Shown: piece after piece, positions 23,591-36,031 of the stretch | Position numbering within the stretch: the stretch's first letter is position 1 | How the letters are laid out: every line of letters begins with the position of its first letter | Assembly: GCA_900642245.1 (NCBI GenBank) | Contig: CAAAJI010000021.1 | Location: forward strand, 231,896 to 295,895 | Direction: 5' to 3' | DNA: 64,000 bases | Origin: Fragilaria radians | Taxonomy: Eukaryota > Bacillariophyta > Fragilariophyceae > Fragilariales > Fragilariaceae | The notes under the pieces: generated by a model | Told to the model about the DNA's origin: nothing | Database searches by the model: none | What the model saw: the letters and a program-made list of their open reading frames with translations, nothing else | Position numbers and translations under genes: made by a program

Positions 23591-25539
23591 TGAATATCTT
23601 TAAGTTTATGCAACATGGTGCCATGGCAAATAATCGTAAAATAGTCTTTGTAAATTGACTGTATCAGATGAGTATAAAAGTGTGCCAAACACCATATGAC
23701 TCATAAATGGAGAGCATTGTTTTATCAGAGAATAGGAGGCTTACTTAGCATGTATGACCTGTATTCACACATAACACATATGAAGAATACGGACTGGAAA
23801 GTGGACCTTTACTATGTTCACTTCCTAGAAGGAATGGGACAAGTTCGTGCTTTAAGTAATAATTATAGTCAAAATCGTCATTTGATTCCATTCTATCCGA
23901 AACTTGTACCAAAAGTTGATGTTTTCCCAAAGTAAAAATGAGAATCTCATGGAAAAGGAATATGACTACCGGTAGACTCTGCAGCAACATATTGGTAGGT
24001 CAAGCTGGTGACACCACAAATATATTTATTTTACAGTAGTTAATCGTCAAGCTACCAGTGATACAAACTCAGTAAATGACATCATGAAACATTTTTGAAC
24101 CTAAGGACATGGTGAAAGAGTTGTCCCACTTACAAAATGTACAACTTAGAGCTATATAACGACAGGGCTGACTTCTATGAACCCATGATTTTTTTACGCA
24201 GGGCTTGATTGCAAAACTCAAAAGATGACAAGCTAGAAGCCTATTTAGGTTGACATCAGCCACTAATCTGTGCCATGCACAATTATACCATCGCCTCAAA
24301 GACCCAAGATCAAAATTCTTTATAAGTCTCAATGAATTTAATTATTCCTTACGCAAGGTCACTCTATTTTCCAGTTTTTATACTTTCATTGTGGTGTGTT
24401 TTTTTAGGCTTATCTGATAGAACGTGAGAGTAAAGTATGCAGCAATTTGAGCATTTAACTCAAATGATGTAAAGCACATGCCGGTTGTGAACCCAAACCA
24501 AGAACATCAATGATATTTGAAGAATGAGTATGGAAGAAAGATAAGTCCCTGTTTGTTGCTCATGGATAATTCCACGCTTCCTCTTTGCAAACTCAATGGC
24601 AACATGAATATAAGAAGGAGTTACCAATGCGGAATCAAACTGAATATTGCCTGCCTAATTCTGGGATACCGGCACAGAGCGAGAGAGAAAGTACTTATGT
24701 TGAAGAATTAAGTTTTCACTAGGTGAAAACAAGTAAATTCAAGAAGGGTGGGGATCAAAATTGAAGCAAAGACTTCAATTTGTGGAGAAAGTTATTTGGA
24801 TTCTTAACTGATACCAAAAGGGATTACAGCCAAGAAAGGGAGTCAGCATCCATAAAGTAAAACAAAAAAATTCTCAACATTTCTAGAGTGATTGGAAGAA
24901 GGGGAAATATGTCGAGACGCTTGAGGTGATACCAGTTGTATTATCGCCAACATTGGTACACAATAAGGCACCAATTGATTACAGGACTGCTTAAGGCAGT
25001 AAGATGCTTGAAGGAGCAATTACTCCAATTTCCATTCAATTTGATTGCACATCAGACAATTTTCAACTCTTCTTGGACTAGGACACAGGGTTTTCATCTA
25101 TAAATGGTTGGCATGATATTTTGATGATTAAAAAGCATGGCATGGGAGAAGTTTACAATTAATTAGATTCATATGGAGAAATTTCATTTCAAAAGGTAAA
25201 AGAGAGCGCAAAGGAAGGCATCAATCTTCATAACGGAGCAGCTCAAGAAAGCTTCACAAAGTATAAACTGTGATGGAAAAAGGACATTTAAATTGTATAC
25301 AGAAAGGTTTGAGTCAAAGTAGAGGAAGAGGCATAAGCACCAGGCTGGAAATTGCACTTGAAGTTGAAGTTGAATCTATGAAACCTAAATATACAGAAAT
25401 AAATGATGAAAAAGAGTTTGTCAATGGAGAGCACGTCGATCTTCACGAAACCGGCAAGGTACTGGGCGACGCATGCCACTGAAGTGAATGTTAGTGATAA
25501 TGAAGACCAAATTAATGAGATATTTAGTCCTGGGAGATT
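23591..25539. other. Non-coding, methyltransferase 3' end to copia relic
   Basis: No gene recognised. The short frame at 23696-23935 lacks any known motif. The 3' part (24700-25540) is probably upstream copia sequence (integrase/linker) too decayed to identify. Confidence 0.35.
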
Positions 25540-25881
25540 CGATGCTTCAACAACCTGCCTTATGCTATGTCTTGGCATAAAGTCAGGAAAGAATCGGATA
25601 GAGATCAATTTTTGTCGGCCATGGAAAAAGTGGCGGAAAGTCACTGCCAGATGTTTGGGAAATGGTTCACAGGAATGATGTTCCCAAAGGGACCCAGTTA
25701 CTACCACCAGTATGGGCTATGAAAAGGAATAAGTGTGCTGCAACTTATGAAGTGTATAAATGGAATGCTAGGTTGAATGTTGATGTAAATGAAGCAATGG
25801 TCTGAATTATTGGGGAACATATTCCCCCTTTGGCCTCATAGACAACCATTTAGTTGTTTCTAGTTGTATGTCCTGCTCTAA

Positions 25882-26766
25882 NNNNNNNNNNNNNNNNNNN
25901 NNNNNNNNNNNNNNNNNNNNNNNNNNNNNNNNNNNNNNNNNNNNNNNNNNNNNNNNNNNNNNNNNNNNNNNNNNNNNNNNNNNNNNNNNNNNNNNNNNNN
26001 NNNNNNNNNNNNNNNNNNNNNNNNNNNNNNNNNNNNNNNNNNNNNNNNNNNNNNNNNNNNNNNNNNNNNNNNNNNNNNNNNNNNNNNNNNNNNNNNNNNN
26101 NNNNNNNNNNNNNNNNNNNNNNNNNNNNNNNNNNNNNNNNNNNNNNNNNNNNNNNNNNNNNNNNNNNNNNNNNNNNNNNNNNNNNNNNNNNNNNNNNNNN
26201 NNNNNNNNNNNNNNNNNNNNNNNNNNNNNNNNNNNNNNNNNNNNNNNNNNNNNNNNNNNNNNNNNNNNNNNNNNNNNNNNNNNNNNNNNNNNNNNNNNNN
26301 NNNNNNNNNNNNNNNNNNNNNNNNNNNNNNNNNNNNNNNNNNNNNNNNNNNNNNNNNNNNNNNNNNNNNNNNNNNNNNNNNNNNNNNNNNNNNNNNNNNN
26401 NNNNNNNNNNNNNNNNNNNNNNNNNNNNNNNNNNNNNNNNNNNNNNNNNNNNNNNNNNNNNNNNNNNNNNNNNNNNNNNNNNNNNNNNNNNNNNNNNNNN
26501 NNNNNNNNNNNNNNNNNNNNNNNNNNNNNNNNNNNNNNNNNNNNNNNNNNNNNNNNNNNNNNNNNNNNNNNNNNNNNNNNNNNNNNNNNNNNNNNNNNNN
26601 NNNNNNNNNNNNNNNNNNNNNNNNNNNNNNNNNNNNNNNNNNNNNNNNNNNNNNNNNNNNNNNNNNNNNNNNNNNNNNNNNNNNNNNNNNNNNNNNNNNN
26701 NNNNNNNNNNNNNNNNNNNNNNNNNNNNNNNNNNNNNNNNNNNNNNNNNNNNNNNNNNNNNNNNNN
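25882..26766. other. Assembly gap (885 N)
   Basis: Unsequenced bases. The four long frames that appear to cross it contain only unknown residues and are not genes. Confidence 0.99.
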
Positions 26767-27166
26767 CTTGTCCATAAGGACAAGTTTGTTATCCATAAGG
26801 ATAAGTTAGTTTAGACCTTTAACTCTTAATTATTAAAGAGTTGTCCTGCTGTCTTACTTTAGATCCGGTCCTGGATTGTATTACTCTCCATTTATTAGCA
26901 ATAGTTGTGCCTCACTAAGTTTACCATTATAAACGTGTGGTCAATATAGAATAGGATAGTTTACATGTAACTATCCATAGGTAGATGATTAAATATAAGG
27001 ATATGTTAATCCTACTACGATTTACTATGCACTAACGGTACAGGACGTCTCCATATACCGATACACTCACACATCTCTTAGTTTAAGATATTATTATTAA
27101 ACTGTTATTGCTTACAACCTATTGTGTTAGGGATTTGCTTCTTGACCTTAGTCAAGGTAGGTCAAG
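26767..27166. repeat. Hairpin-rich insert inside the copia relic
   Basis: Six short perfect inverted repeats within 400 bp. CTTGTCC-ATAA-GGACAAG lies at 26767-26784 and TTATCC-ATAA-GGATAA at 26789-26804. AACTCTT / AAGAGTT lies at 26821-26842 and GGATAGTT / AACTATCC at 26954-26976. AGGAT / ATCCT lies at 26998-27013 and CTTGACC / GGTCAAG at 27141-27166; the last also nests CTTGAC-CTTA-GTCAAG. It sits between two halves of one reverse-transcriptase domain, so it was probably inserted there. Identity unknown. Confidence 0.6.
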
Positions 27167-27667
27167 TCCAATTTAAGGATGGAAAACCAACAAATTTATC
27201 TACCTTGTGTTGGCTTACACACAGGCTGAAATAGAATGTGATTTATACATGGAAATTCCCCCAAAAAAATTCTTTTTACGTATTGAAGTTAAGCAAACAT
27301 TTACTTGGTCAGAAACAGGCGGGGCGGGTGTGTAATAAGGTTGTAGGTAACAAAAGTATGGGTTTAAATCAAAGTGCCTTTGATGAATGTTTTTTCAATT
27401 TGTACTCTTATGTTTCTATATTGGTGTGACACTACACTTCGCCCATTAGCTCTTCACTAGAGCTTCAAGTTTTGTTGTCTAGTTGAGTTTTCACTTGGCA
27501 ATCAATCAGAAAATACTGATTTATCGATGAAAAGTTTAGCATACCCGAATCCACGAGTACTTTTTGTGTCTATCGAATACTGCTGACATCCGTTTCAAAG
27601 TAGCAGGAATACAAATGTAGAATTTGTCCACCCCACAAAAATCCTGGAATCAGCACTGAAAATTGAG

Positions 27668-30600
27668 ATGGAACGATATTTGTTACAATCGGATCAAAAT
27701 CGTACTTTTCTCCCCGCAGATTTTTCAAAAAAACAGAGGGATACGATACGCAAGACATCGCAAGCTCTTGCCCATTCATTGAAGCGATTATTAGATGTGT
27801 CGCACGAAGAATCGAAATCAACTGATGATAATTCAATTGACATTCAATGGCTAATGGACACACTACGCTCCGTTCCTTCAGATTTAGGACATGTTCATCT
27901 TGTACATGCCATCTGGTCAGTTTCAAAGCTGAAGGATGATGCTCAACAACAAGCTGCTTTATTTGACATTCTCGGAGAAGAAGGCATGGATTCAATGATC
28001 CAAATTGCCGAATTCCTTCCAAAGATATCGAAAATTCCCAAATCTTCTCTACCCAAAGATGAAAATATTGCGAACTTCAATCCATCGGAAGAGTTCATAG
28101 ATATCGAGGAAGAACGTCGGCAGTTTTTGGTGCAAGAGGCTCGTAATGCAGCTCATGTGGCTGCCATTGCTCAAGCTGAAGCAGATGCAGCTACATATGG
28201 GGCGAATGTTGGACGTACCACACACACTGTGACTCGGAAATCTGATCTTCAAGCTCAGAAGACGGCCAAGAAAGCAGCCAAGAAGGCAGAACAGGCTTTG
28301 AAAGCCGCCAAAGATGCTGGAGCGATCATCGACGACAAAGAGTGGATTAATTTGGCAAAGGAAAATTATGCATTTGGGAGTGGGGGATTATTGGGACGTT
28401 CCGCAGAAGAGTTGCAGCTATTGCAACAAGCATTACAGCCAGAAGGAACTCGACAAGTGTATGACAATCGAAGCTTGCCAAATGGTACGCAGAGAGAATT
28501 TGGAGAAGGATACGAAAAAGTTACAATCCCTGCTGTTCAGAGAGATGAGAGTACCTTACATCCAAAGCTTGCCATACTCGATATCATGGATGAAAAATGC
28601 GCTAAGGCTTTTAAAGGAACAACTACATTGAATCCAATGCAAAGTACCGTTTTCGAAGGCGCTTTTCATACTCGAGACAATCTATTAATATGTGCCCCAA
28701 CGGGGGCTGGAAAGACAAATGTTGCCCTACTGACAATTGTAGCGCACTTCCGCGATGTCGGCTTAATTCCTGGCTTTGAATCAAGAGGTTTGGAAACAGG
28801 GAGAAAAGTAGTATACATCGCTCCCATGAAAGCCCTTGCCCAAGAAGTAGTTGAAAAATTTCAGTCGATTCTAAAGCCTTCTTTGCAGCTTATTACACGC
28901 GAACTGACCGGTGATATGCAGCTAACACGAGCAGAAGCTGAATCCGCAAACATCCTTGTAACAACTCCAGAAAAATGGGATGTCGTAACAAGAAAAAGTG
29001 GAAATGACGAAAATTCACTTGGCAACCAATGCGGTCTCCTAATTATCGATGAAGTTCATCTCTTAGCAGACGAACGTGGAGCTGTTATTGAAAGTGTAGT
29101 TGCGAGGCTTCATCGTCTTGTAGAGAGTCGTCAGCGCCAAATTCGCATTGTTGGTCTTTCAGCTACACTACCAAACTATCAGGATGTAGCAGACTTTCTT
29201 AGGGTGCCTCGTCGGGGTCTATTTTTCTTTGGACCGGAGCATCGTCCTGTACCCCTTAAGCAACAGTTTATTGGTGTTCAGGCTCAATCAAATGATCGTC
29301 GGCAAAAGGATAACCGAATGAACGACATCTGCTACGAAATAGTTGTCGACTCTCTAATGCGAGGATACCAAGTCATGGTTTTTGTGCACTCCCGCAAAGG
29401 GACTGGAGATACAGCATCTGCCCTTGTAGAGAGGGCATCGGCTGCGGAGGATCTAGAAAGGCATTTCCTGACCAGAGGTAAGGATGGATATCACGGAGAG
29501 GCATACAATCGCTATAAGGATCGAGCGTCAAAATCTCGCAATCGGGAAGTCTCTCTTCATTTCGACAACGGTATAGGAATTCATCATGCTGGAATGCTAC
29601 GCGGTGATCGTAAGTTGACAGAACAAATGTTTTCTGATGGCGCAATCAAAGTTCTTTGCTGTACAGCGACGTTGGCTTGGGGCATTAATCTACCAGCGCA
29701 TACAGTTATCGTCAAGGGTACTGATGTATATAGCCCAGAAAAAGGTGGCATGACTGACCTTAGCATACTCGATGTTCAGCAAATCTTCGGTCGGGCTGGC
29801 CGTCCTCAATTCGACTCCAGTGGAGAAGCTACATTAATAACGACAGAGAAAGCACTTCCAAGATACCTCGATAAGCTTGTAAATGCAGTACCGATTGAAA
29901 GCAATTTCATTAAACAGCTTACTGATCACCTTAACGCGGAGATTGTAGGAGGAACGGTGACTAATGTAAAAGAAGCTGTGGAATGGCTGAAGTATACGTA
30001 TTTGTATATTCGTATGCTCCGTAACCCACTTGCGTATGGCATAACCTTGAAACAGCAGGAGGATGACCCTGGCTTAAACATCCGATGTCGTGAATTAATT
30101 GTTAATTCAAGCAAAGAGTTGGATAGAAATATGATGATACGATACCATGAGCCCTCCGAAAATTTTGGTGTTGTGAAATTAGGGCAAATAGCGGCTCACT
30201 TTTACGTTGAAGCTGAAAGCATATCGATCTTTCAAGAAAAGATGTCTGACGACACCTCGCTTTCTGATACATCACTTTCTCGGCTCATCTGCTGCGCTTC
30301 TGAGTTTGAAAACATTCGAATTCGCCAAGAGGAGTTTGATGAAATCGACGAAATAATAGCCAAGGCCTGTCCTCTGGCTGTAAACCAACCAGTACACGAC
30401 TCGGCAGATAAAGCACACGTTCTCTTACAGGCATACATCGCAAGACATAACATTCGGAGTTTTACTCTCATTTCGGACACAAACTATATCGCCAGCAATG
30501 CTGCTCGAGTCGCTAGAGCTGTATTTGAAATGTGCTTAAGTAAAGGAGACGCAGGCTCTGCAGTCAAGGTCCTTCGCATTGCCAAGAGCATTGATCGAAG

Positions 30601-33600
30601 AGTTTGGTGGTTTCAGTCTCCATTGCGTCAATTCGAAGGCGAGCTAAAGAACCAAATTTTCGTGACTTTGGAAGGAAAGCAATTAGGAGGCACAAATAAA
30701 GCGTACGATACCTTCGAATATACTTTGACTCTCATGGATATGCAACCAGGTGAAGTTGGACAGTTATGCCATTGGAAGCAGGGTGGACAAAAAATTCAGA
30801 GTTTGATTCGGATGCTTCCTAACGTTGAGTTGACCTATAACGTAAAACCTCTAACTAGCTCAATTTTCAAGATCCAAATTACGCTCTTCCCTATTTGGAC
30901 TTGGAGCTCAAGATGGCACGGAGGGAGCGAATCATTTTGGCTGTTAATTGAAGACAGTGAGAACAGCCGAATCTATCATCACGAGTACATCACTTTTTCA
31001 AGTAGAACTCATCCAGAACCGAGATCTTTTGATGTGACCGCGCCCGCGTTTAATCCCCCTGATAAGCAATACTACATCCGCCTTATATCTGATAGTTGGG
31101 TTGGAGTTGAACAACTTGTTCCAATACCTCTTGAAGATATTACATTACCAGATGCTGCTGTGGTGCACACCGACCTGATTGATTTAGTTCCCCTTCCCAC
31201 TTCAGCCTTACAAAATCCTATATATGAGCAACTTTATGTGAAATATGAAACATTCAATCCCATACAAACACAATTGTTTCATGTATTGTACCACTCAGAC
31301 AATCCAATTTTCCTTGGCGCACCAACTGGGTCAGGAAAGACAACAATTGCAGAGCTAGGTATCCTAAGAATGAAGAAAAACCATCCTGACGGTATATGCG
31401 TTTACATAGCCCCCTTGAAGTCACTAGCTAGGGAACGCCTTCGAGAATGGCAGAATAGACTTGGATCAGCACCTTTGAATTGGAGTGTGCTGGAGTTATC
31501 TGGTGACACACGCCATGACCAAAAGGCCTTGAATAAGGCTGACGTCTTAGTTTGTACTCCAGAAAAGTGGGATTTGATTTCAAGAGGTTGGAAAAACGTG
31601 GATGCATATGGGACAAATACCAACGTGACTATAGGTAAGGCTTTTGTGAGGCGAGTCCGGCTCCTAATTATCGATGAGATTCACCTTTTAGGGGAGGAAC
31701 GTGGTGCTGTACTTGAAGCCATTGTAAGTCGAACCAGATTGATTTCCTCCTACATGCAAACAGACAATACAGCTGCAGAATGGACGAGAATAATTGGACT
31801 ATCCACTGCGATTGCAAATCCTCATGATTTAGCTGATTGGCTTGGGATAAAAACGAAAGGGAATACAATAGATGTAAATCGTGGACTTTACAATTTCAGA
31901 GCTTCAGTGCGGCCGATTCCCATGAAGGTTCATGTACAGGCATTTTCTGGAAAGCATTATTGTGCTAGGATGGCTACAATGAATAAGCCATGCTATGCAG
32001 CAATCAAAGTGCACTCTCCAAATCAACCTACTTTAATTTTTGTTGCTTCTAGAAGGCAAACTCGACTCACAGCTTTGGATATTATCAGTTACGCAGCTGC
32101 CGATGAAAAATCAAAAATATTCCTCGGATGCAGTGAAGATTATATAGAATCAGTTGCTGAAACTATTAAAGATGAGGCGCTTCGTCACACGATAACTTTT
32201 GGAATCGGCATACACCATGCAGGACTATCTTCACATGATAGGGACATCGTTGAAAGACTTTTTCTTAATTCAGATATCAAAGTCTTAGTAGCAACTGCAA
32301 CATTGGCATGGGGAGTTAATCTTCCTGCTCATTTCGTAATTGTCAAAGGCACTGAGTATTTTGATAGTAAATCATCGAGGTATGTCGACTACCCTTTGAC
32401 TGATGTACTTCAAATGATTGGCCGAGCTGGTCGTCCAGGATTCGATACAAAAGGAGTTGCAGTAGTCATGATGACAGAAGACAAGAAAGATTATTACAAA
32501 AAATTCTTGTACCATCCGTCGCCTATTGAATCTTGTCTTAATGAAAAAATGTGCGAAAATATTAATGCCGAAATTTCCATTGGAACTGTAAATTCAATTG
32601 TCGATGCTGTGGGATACTTGACATGGACGTTCTTTTCTAGGAGGGTTAAAGCAAACCCTTCGTATTATGGAGCAAAGGTAAAAAACGATTCGGACCTTGA
32701 ATCCTTTTTCCTCGAAATTGTGCTTGATACCTTAGACAAGCTCAAAGACCATGGATGTGTGACAATTGAGCAAGGCGAGGGTGCTGCAAGAATGGTGAAG
32801 CCCACTGTATTGGGTCGGTGTGCGTCTAACTATTACCTGTTGTATAGAACTCCGAAGCAAATGGAGTTTGGCATTAACGAAGGAAGAAAACTTATCCAGC
32901 GTGCTTTCGAACAATCTGGTTCGCCAAGCCCTGAGGCCTCGAAAGTTTTAGCTCCTTTCAAGCAAATTGAGTCTCTTGATGAAATTTCAGTGGCGTGGAT
33001 ACTCTATTCGATAGCTAATACGCATGAATTCAATGAGCTCCCTGTAAGGCATAACGAAGACCAATTAAATGCTGAACTTAGTCATGATGTACGGTGGGGT
33101 CCTGACATTTCATCTGTACTTTACCCTAACCACAAAAGCTCGAGCAACATAAGCAGTGATGTCATGTCTGATCCACACACAAAGTAAGTTGCGCTTTTCT
33201 TAACCAACTGTCAAAGAAACAATCGCTAACTTTCATTCAGATGTTTCCTTTTATTACAAGCATATATAGAACGCAAACCACTTCCGATAAGCGACTATAT
33301 CAACGATACATCAACTGTCATGGATCAGATTCCTCGTTTAATTGCCGCGATGTGTTATATTGCAGCACAAGACAATACAGGTGGATGGATCTTTGATCTC
33401 ATGTGCCAGTTCTCTAAAGTGAGACAAATTGTATCCACAAGAACATCTGTTACGGACCATGATTTATCGTTTCTTCCAGGATTTTCACCGGATGTATTGG
33501 AAAGGCTTCGAAGAAATGCGACATCTCAGAACTTTCAGCATCCGACAGTCTGGTCTCTTAGATCCATATCAAGACTCGCGGCAACGACACAGCTAAAAAA

Positions 33601-34033
33601 ACTTGTCTCAAAGGGAGGAAAGCAAGTCAATATTGATTCATTAGTCAACTCTTTGTTCTCGCTGCCATTAATCGTTGTTAATGAGGCAAATATCACACAT
33701 GAAGTGGAAAAATCGTCTTTTAAAAGTATCGGTAAGCTACATCTCAATCTTTCAGTCGAAAAAGCAGGGCAGAAGAACCACAAGGATGATAGATTTTCAC
33801 TGACAGGAGTGTCGTTAGTCCTCGGAACGCCTTGCAGTAGGCGTTTACTTGCATTTCGCTCTGTTAGCATCCACAGTCATCAAGAAACATCAAAAGAGCT
33901 TGAATTAAAATTTGACTGGGAAGCAGCAAATGCTGACTTTTCTGAAGATTGTAAATTCGTACTGTTGAGAATAATGTTTGATGAAATTCGGGGGCTTGAT
34001 GGTGAGATTGCCATACCGCTTCGCGTTACTTAA
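27668..34033 (+). CDS. ASCC3: ASCC3-type dual-cassette Ski2-like helicase
   Basis: Two exons, 27668-33183 and 33241-34033 (57-bp intron), 2102 aa; human ASCC3 is of similar size. Cassette 1: Walker A APTGAGKT (343-350), TTPEKWDVVTR, DEVH (461-464), GLSATLPNYQDVADF, GIGIHHAGM and QIFGRAGRPQFD, followed by a Sec63 unit. Cassette 2: APTGSGKT (1218-1225), CTPEKWDLISR, DEIH (1336-1339), GLSTAIANPHDLADWLG, GIGIHHAGL and QMIGRAGRPGFD, with a second Sec63 unit crossing the intron. Both cassettes keep their catalytic residues. Segments such as HYCARMATMNKP and FVASRRQTRLTALD favour ASCC3 over the spliceosomal Brr2. Established: ASCC3 is a 3'-5' helicase of the ASC-1 complex, acting in alkylation repair and in splitting collided ribosomes. 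The ATG at 27668 starts the long frame. Confidence 0.95.
33184..33240 (+). other. 57-bp intron in ASCC3 gene
   Basis: gtaagtt...cattcag. Splicing joins HTK to CFLLLQAYIERKPLPISDY, restoring the second Sec63 domain. Without it the protein stops at 1839 residues. Confidence 0.92.
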
Positions 34034-36031
34034 GCTGATGCAGGATAATCGAACAGTTTTCCTTTGACTTTTACGAAATCGAAGAATTACGAAGCAAGGA
34101 TCATTGAATAATGCCAATCGACAGTAGCGATTTACATCGTGTTAAAGTTGTAGAAATTATATCTTGGATCGCGAACACAATCGTTTGTTCAATCTAAAAC
34201 TTAATGCAGGATTTATTTCGATCTTTCTCGTATAGCAATTTATGGATTGATTTCAATTGACTTTTCCCTTCAGTGTCTGAAGTCTACCTCTGATTGTGAG
34301 GGGCTCATATGCTCTACACTTATAAATGACACCACATGGATCCAAGCACAAGAGACAATAAACATCCAATGTCATGTAACAACCCTCGTAAAGGATAAGA
34401 AACAGGTTCAAATAGTAATGACAGCAATTTCATTCCAACAAAGGAACTTAAATCGTCATTGAAATCATGAGTAGTCCACTCAAGATGTATCAAATTGTGC
34501 ATGTTGATAAAATATAGTGATATTCCTTTGTTAGAGGTAATCCAGCCGATGCACATGGCTTTATAATTTGTTCATTTTAATGTTATGATGACCACAAGAG
34601 AACTTTGCTCATGTTTTGACAAACTTTATACTTATTGTGAAATAGTAATTGTGAACTGGAAATTTCCTCCAATCACAGGTTTACCGTTCAGTAATGTCGT
34701 GAAAATTGCACCTATACTAGCAACAAAATCGGTAACGCCACGGACATCGGAAATGAGCGAGCTTTATAGATTCACAATGTCATTTCATTTGTACCTATTG
34801 GGTAAGATTGTTCATTGGGTTTAGTATCCAAGATAGATTAAGAGATCTTGTGAAATTCCACATAAGTTGGTAGGCTTAAATGGGATCAAAAGATTCAAAT
34901 TTTATGCCCAAGCTTTACTAGATAGAACATGTTTAAAAAATAATGCTTGGTTTGTGGCATCAATTGGACTAAATTTTCTGCAACGGGTCTCATGGGGAAT
35001 ACACAAGAAATTTCTTATTTGTTTATATCCTCATAACGTGAAGCTGTTCTGTATTCAAATTCATTTTCAAGTTTCCCATTGTTCAATATTGAAATGTAAT
35101 GGTTCTAATACACTTAGCTACGTAAAGTTTATCATGCCTTAAAATTGTGAGCTTTAATTTTTTTCCAAACTAAAATCTATTCTTGCCGATAACATCCTAC
35201 TAATCTTCGGAAAGGAGATGAAGAGTCATTCAATCTTTACTCTCTAGTACCAGGATGTCGTTAAATTTCATTTCAACCCACTAGTCACAAATTATTTGGT
35301 AAAACGTTTCAAATTTCATTTGTGTAATCATTCATGTTTATCGTCGTTATTATCAGAAGTAATCCTCTGCAACTTTTCCTATGATTTGATTGTAAGGGTA
35401 TTGGGAAGAAGCATAATGCTTGCCAATTTACAAATCTATATACCTAAAGTTTATGAATAATATGATAACTGTGCTCAAAGGTGGGAGTAAAAAATGTAAT
35501 CTCATGATTTAGTTGCCATTACTTCCTTGATTGATTCTATTTTTGAATTCTCTTTACATTTGGAATATGACTTATATGAATTTTCCACTTTGATGTGTGA
35601 AAAGTGGTCTATGTAATGAAAAGGGCTTTCATGCGCAACGTAGTTCACTTTATGTGTGTGAAGTAGCAATATCGATAGTTGGCAATCAAATTCTGCTCTA
35701 TGTTGAGAGGATAGAACAATTAATCGTGATTTTAAGTTAGGTATAAATACTTTTTGAATATCTTTATTCACCAAATAGAATAGTCTTTTGCTGAATTCCT
35801 GTTGGCAACGATATATGCCATCCCTTTATGATATGTAGGGTTGAGGGTAAGTGATTGTGGAGTCCCCGCAAAGAGAACTCAGTACTAACTTTCGAAGTAT
35901 GAAGTCTTACACGACATGATTTGAGTACGGTGCACTTTTTCTTGGTACTGCATTGAGTCGTATTCCTCACCAAAGACACTCTTTACATTACAGGACTTGC
36001 TTCATCGCAATCTCACACGCTTAAGGGAACA
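34034..36031. other. Intergenic, ASCC3 to purple acid phosphatase
   Basis: About 2 kb AT-rich with no recognisable gene or element. A TATAAATA-like stretch near 35742 is about 290 bp from the next start codon; I do not claim it as a promoter. Confidence 0.4.

Larger units (their letters stand above)
25540..27430 (+). mobile_element. Decayed Ty1/copia reverse-transcriptase relic, interrupted
   Basis: Plus-strand translation across frames gives a colinear copia polyprotein piece. First comes a pre-RT segment (LPYAMSWHKV, DQFLSAMEKVAES, about 25555-25650), then VPKGTQLLPPVWAMK and YEVYKWNARLNVD (about 25680-25785). An NYWGTYSP motif (about 25807-25830) leads into a helix that runs to the N gap. 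After the gap and an insert, the frame resumes near 27179 with VLAYTQAEIECDLYMEIPP (27207-27262) and LLGQKQAGRVCN (about 27300-27335). Stops and frameshifts are frequent and the YVDD region is missing, so it is dead. It ends about 240 bp before the ASCC3 start codon. The true 5' end and LTRs are not visible. Confidence 0.82.

Noticed and set aside
23696..23935. 79-codon plus-strand frame after the methyltransferase
   Set aside because: No motif, no homologue recognised; probably chance or 3' flank.
25807..26809. Four 300-residue open frames on both strands
   Set aside because: They are made almost entirely of unknown bases from the 885-N gap.
25845..27178. ATTTA as target-site duplication of the insert in the copia relic
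   Set aside because: The left ATTTA lies within sequence that still fits the RT domain, and the five-base match is expected by chance.
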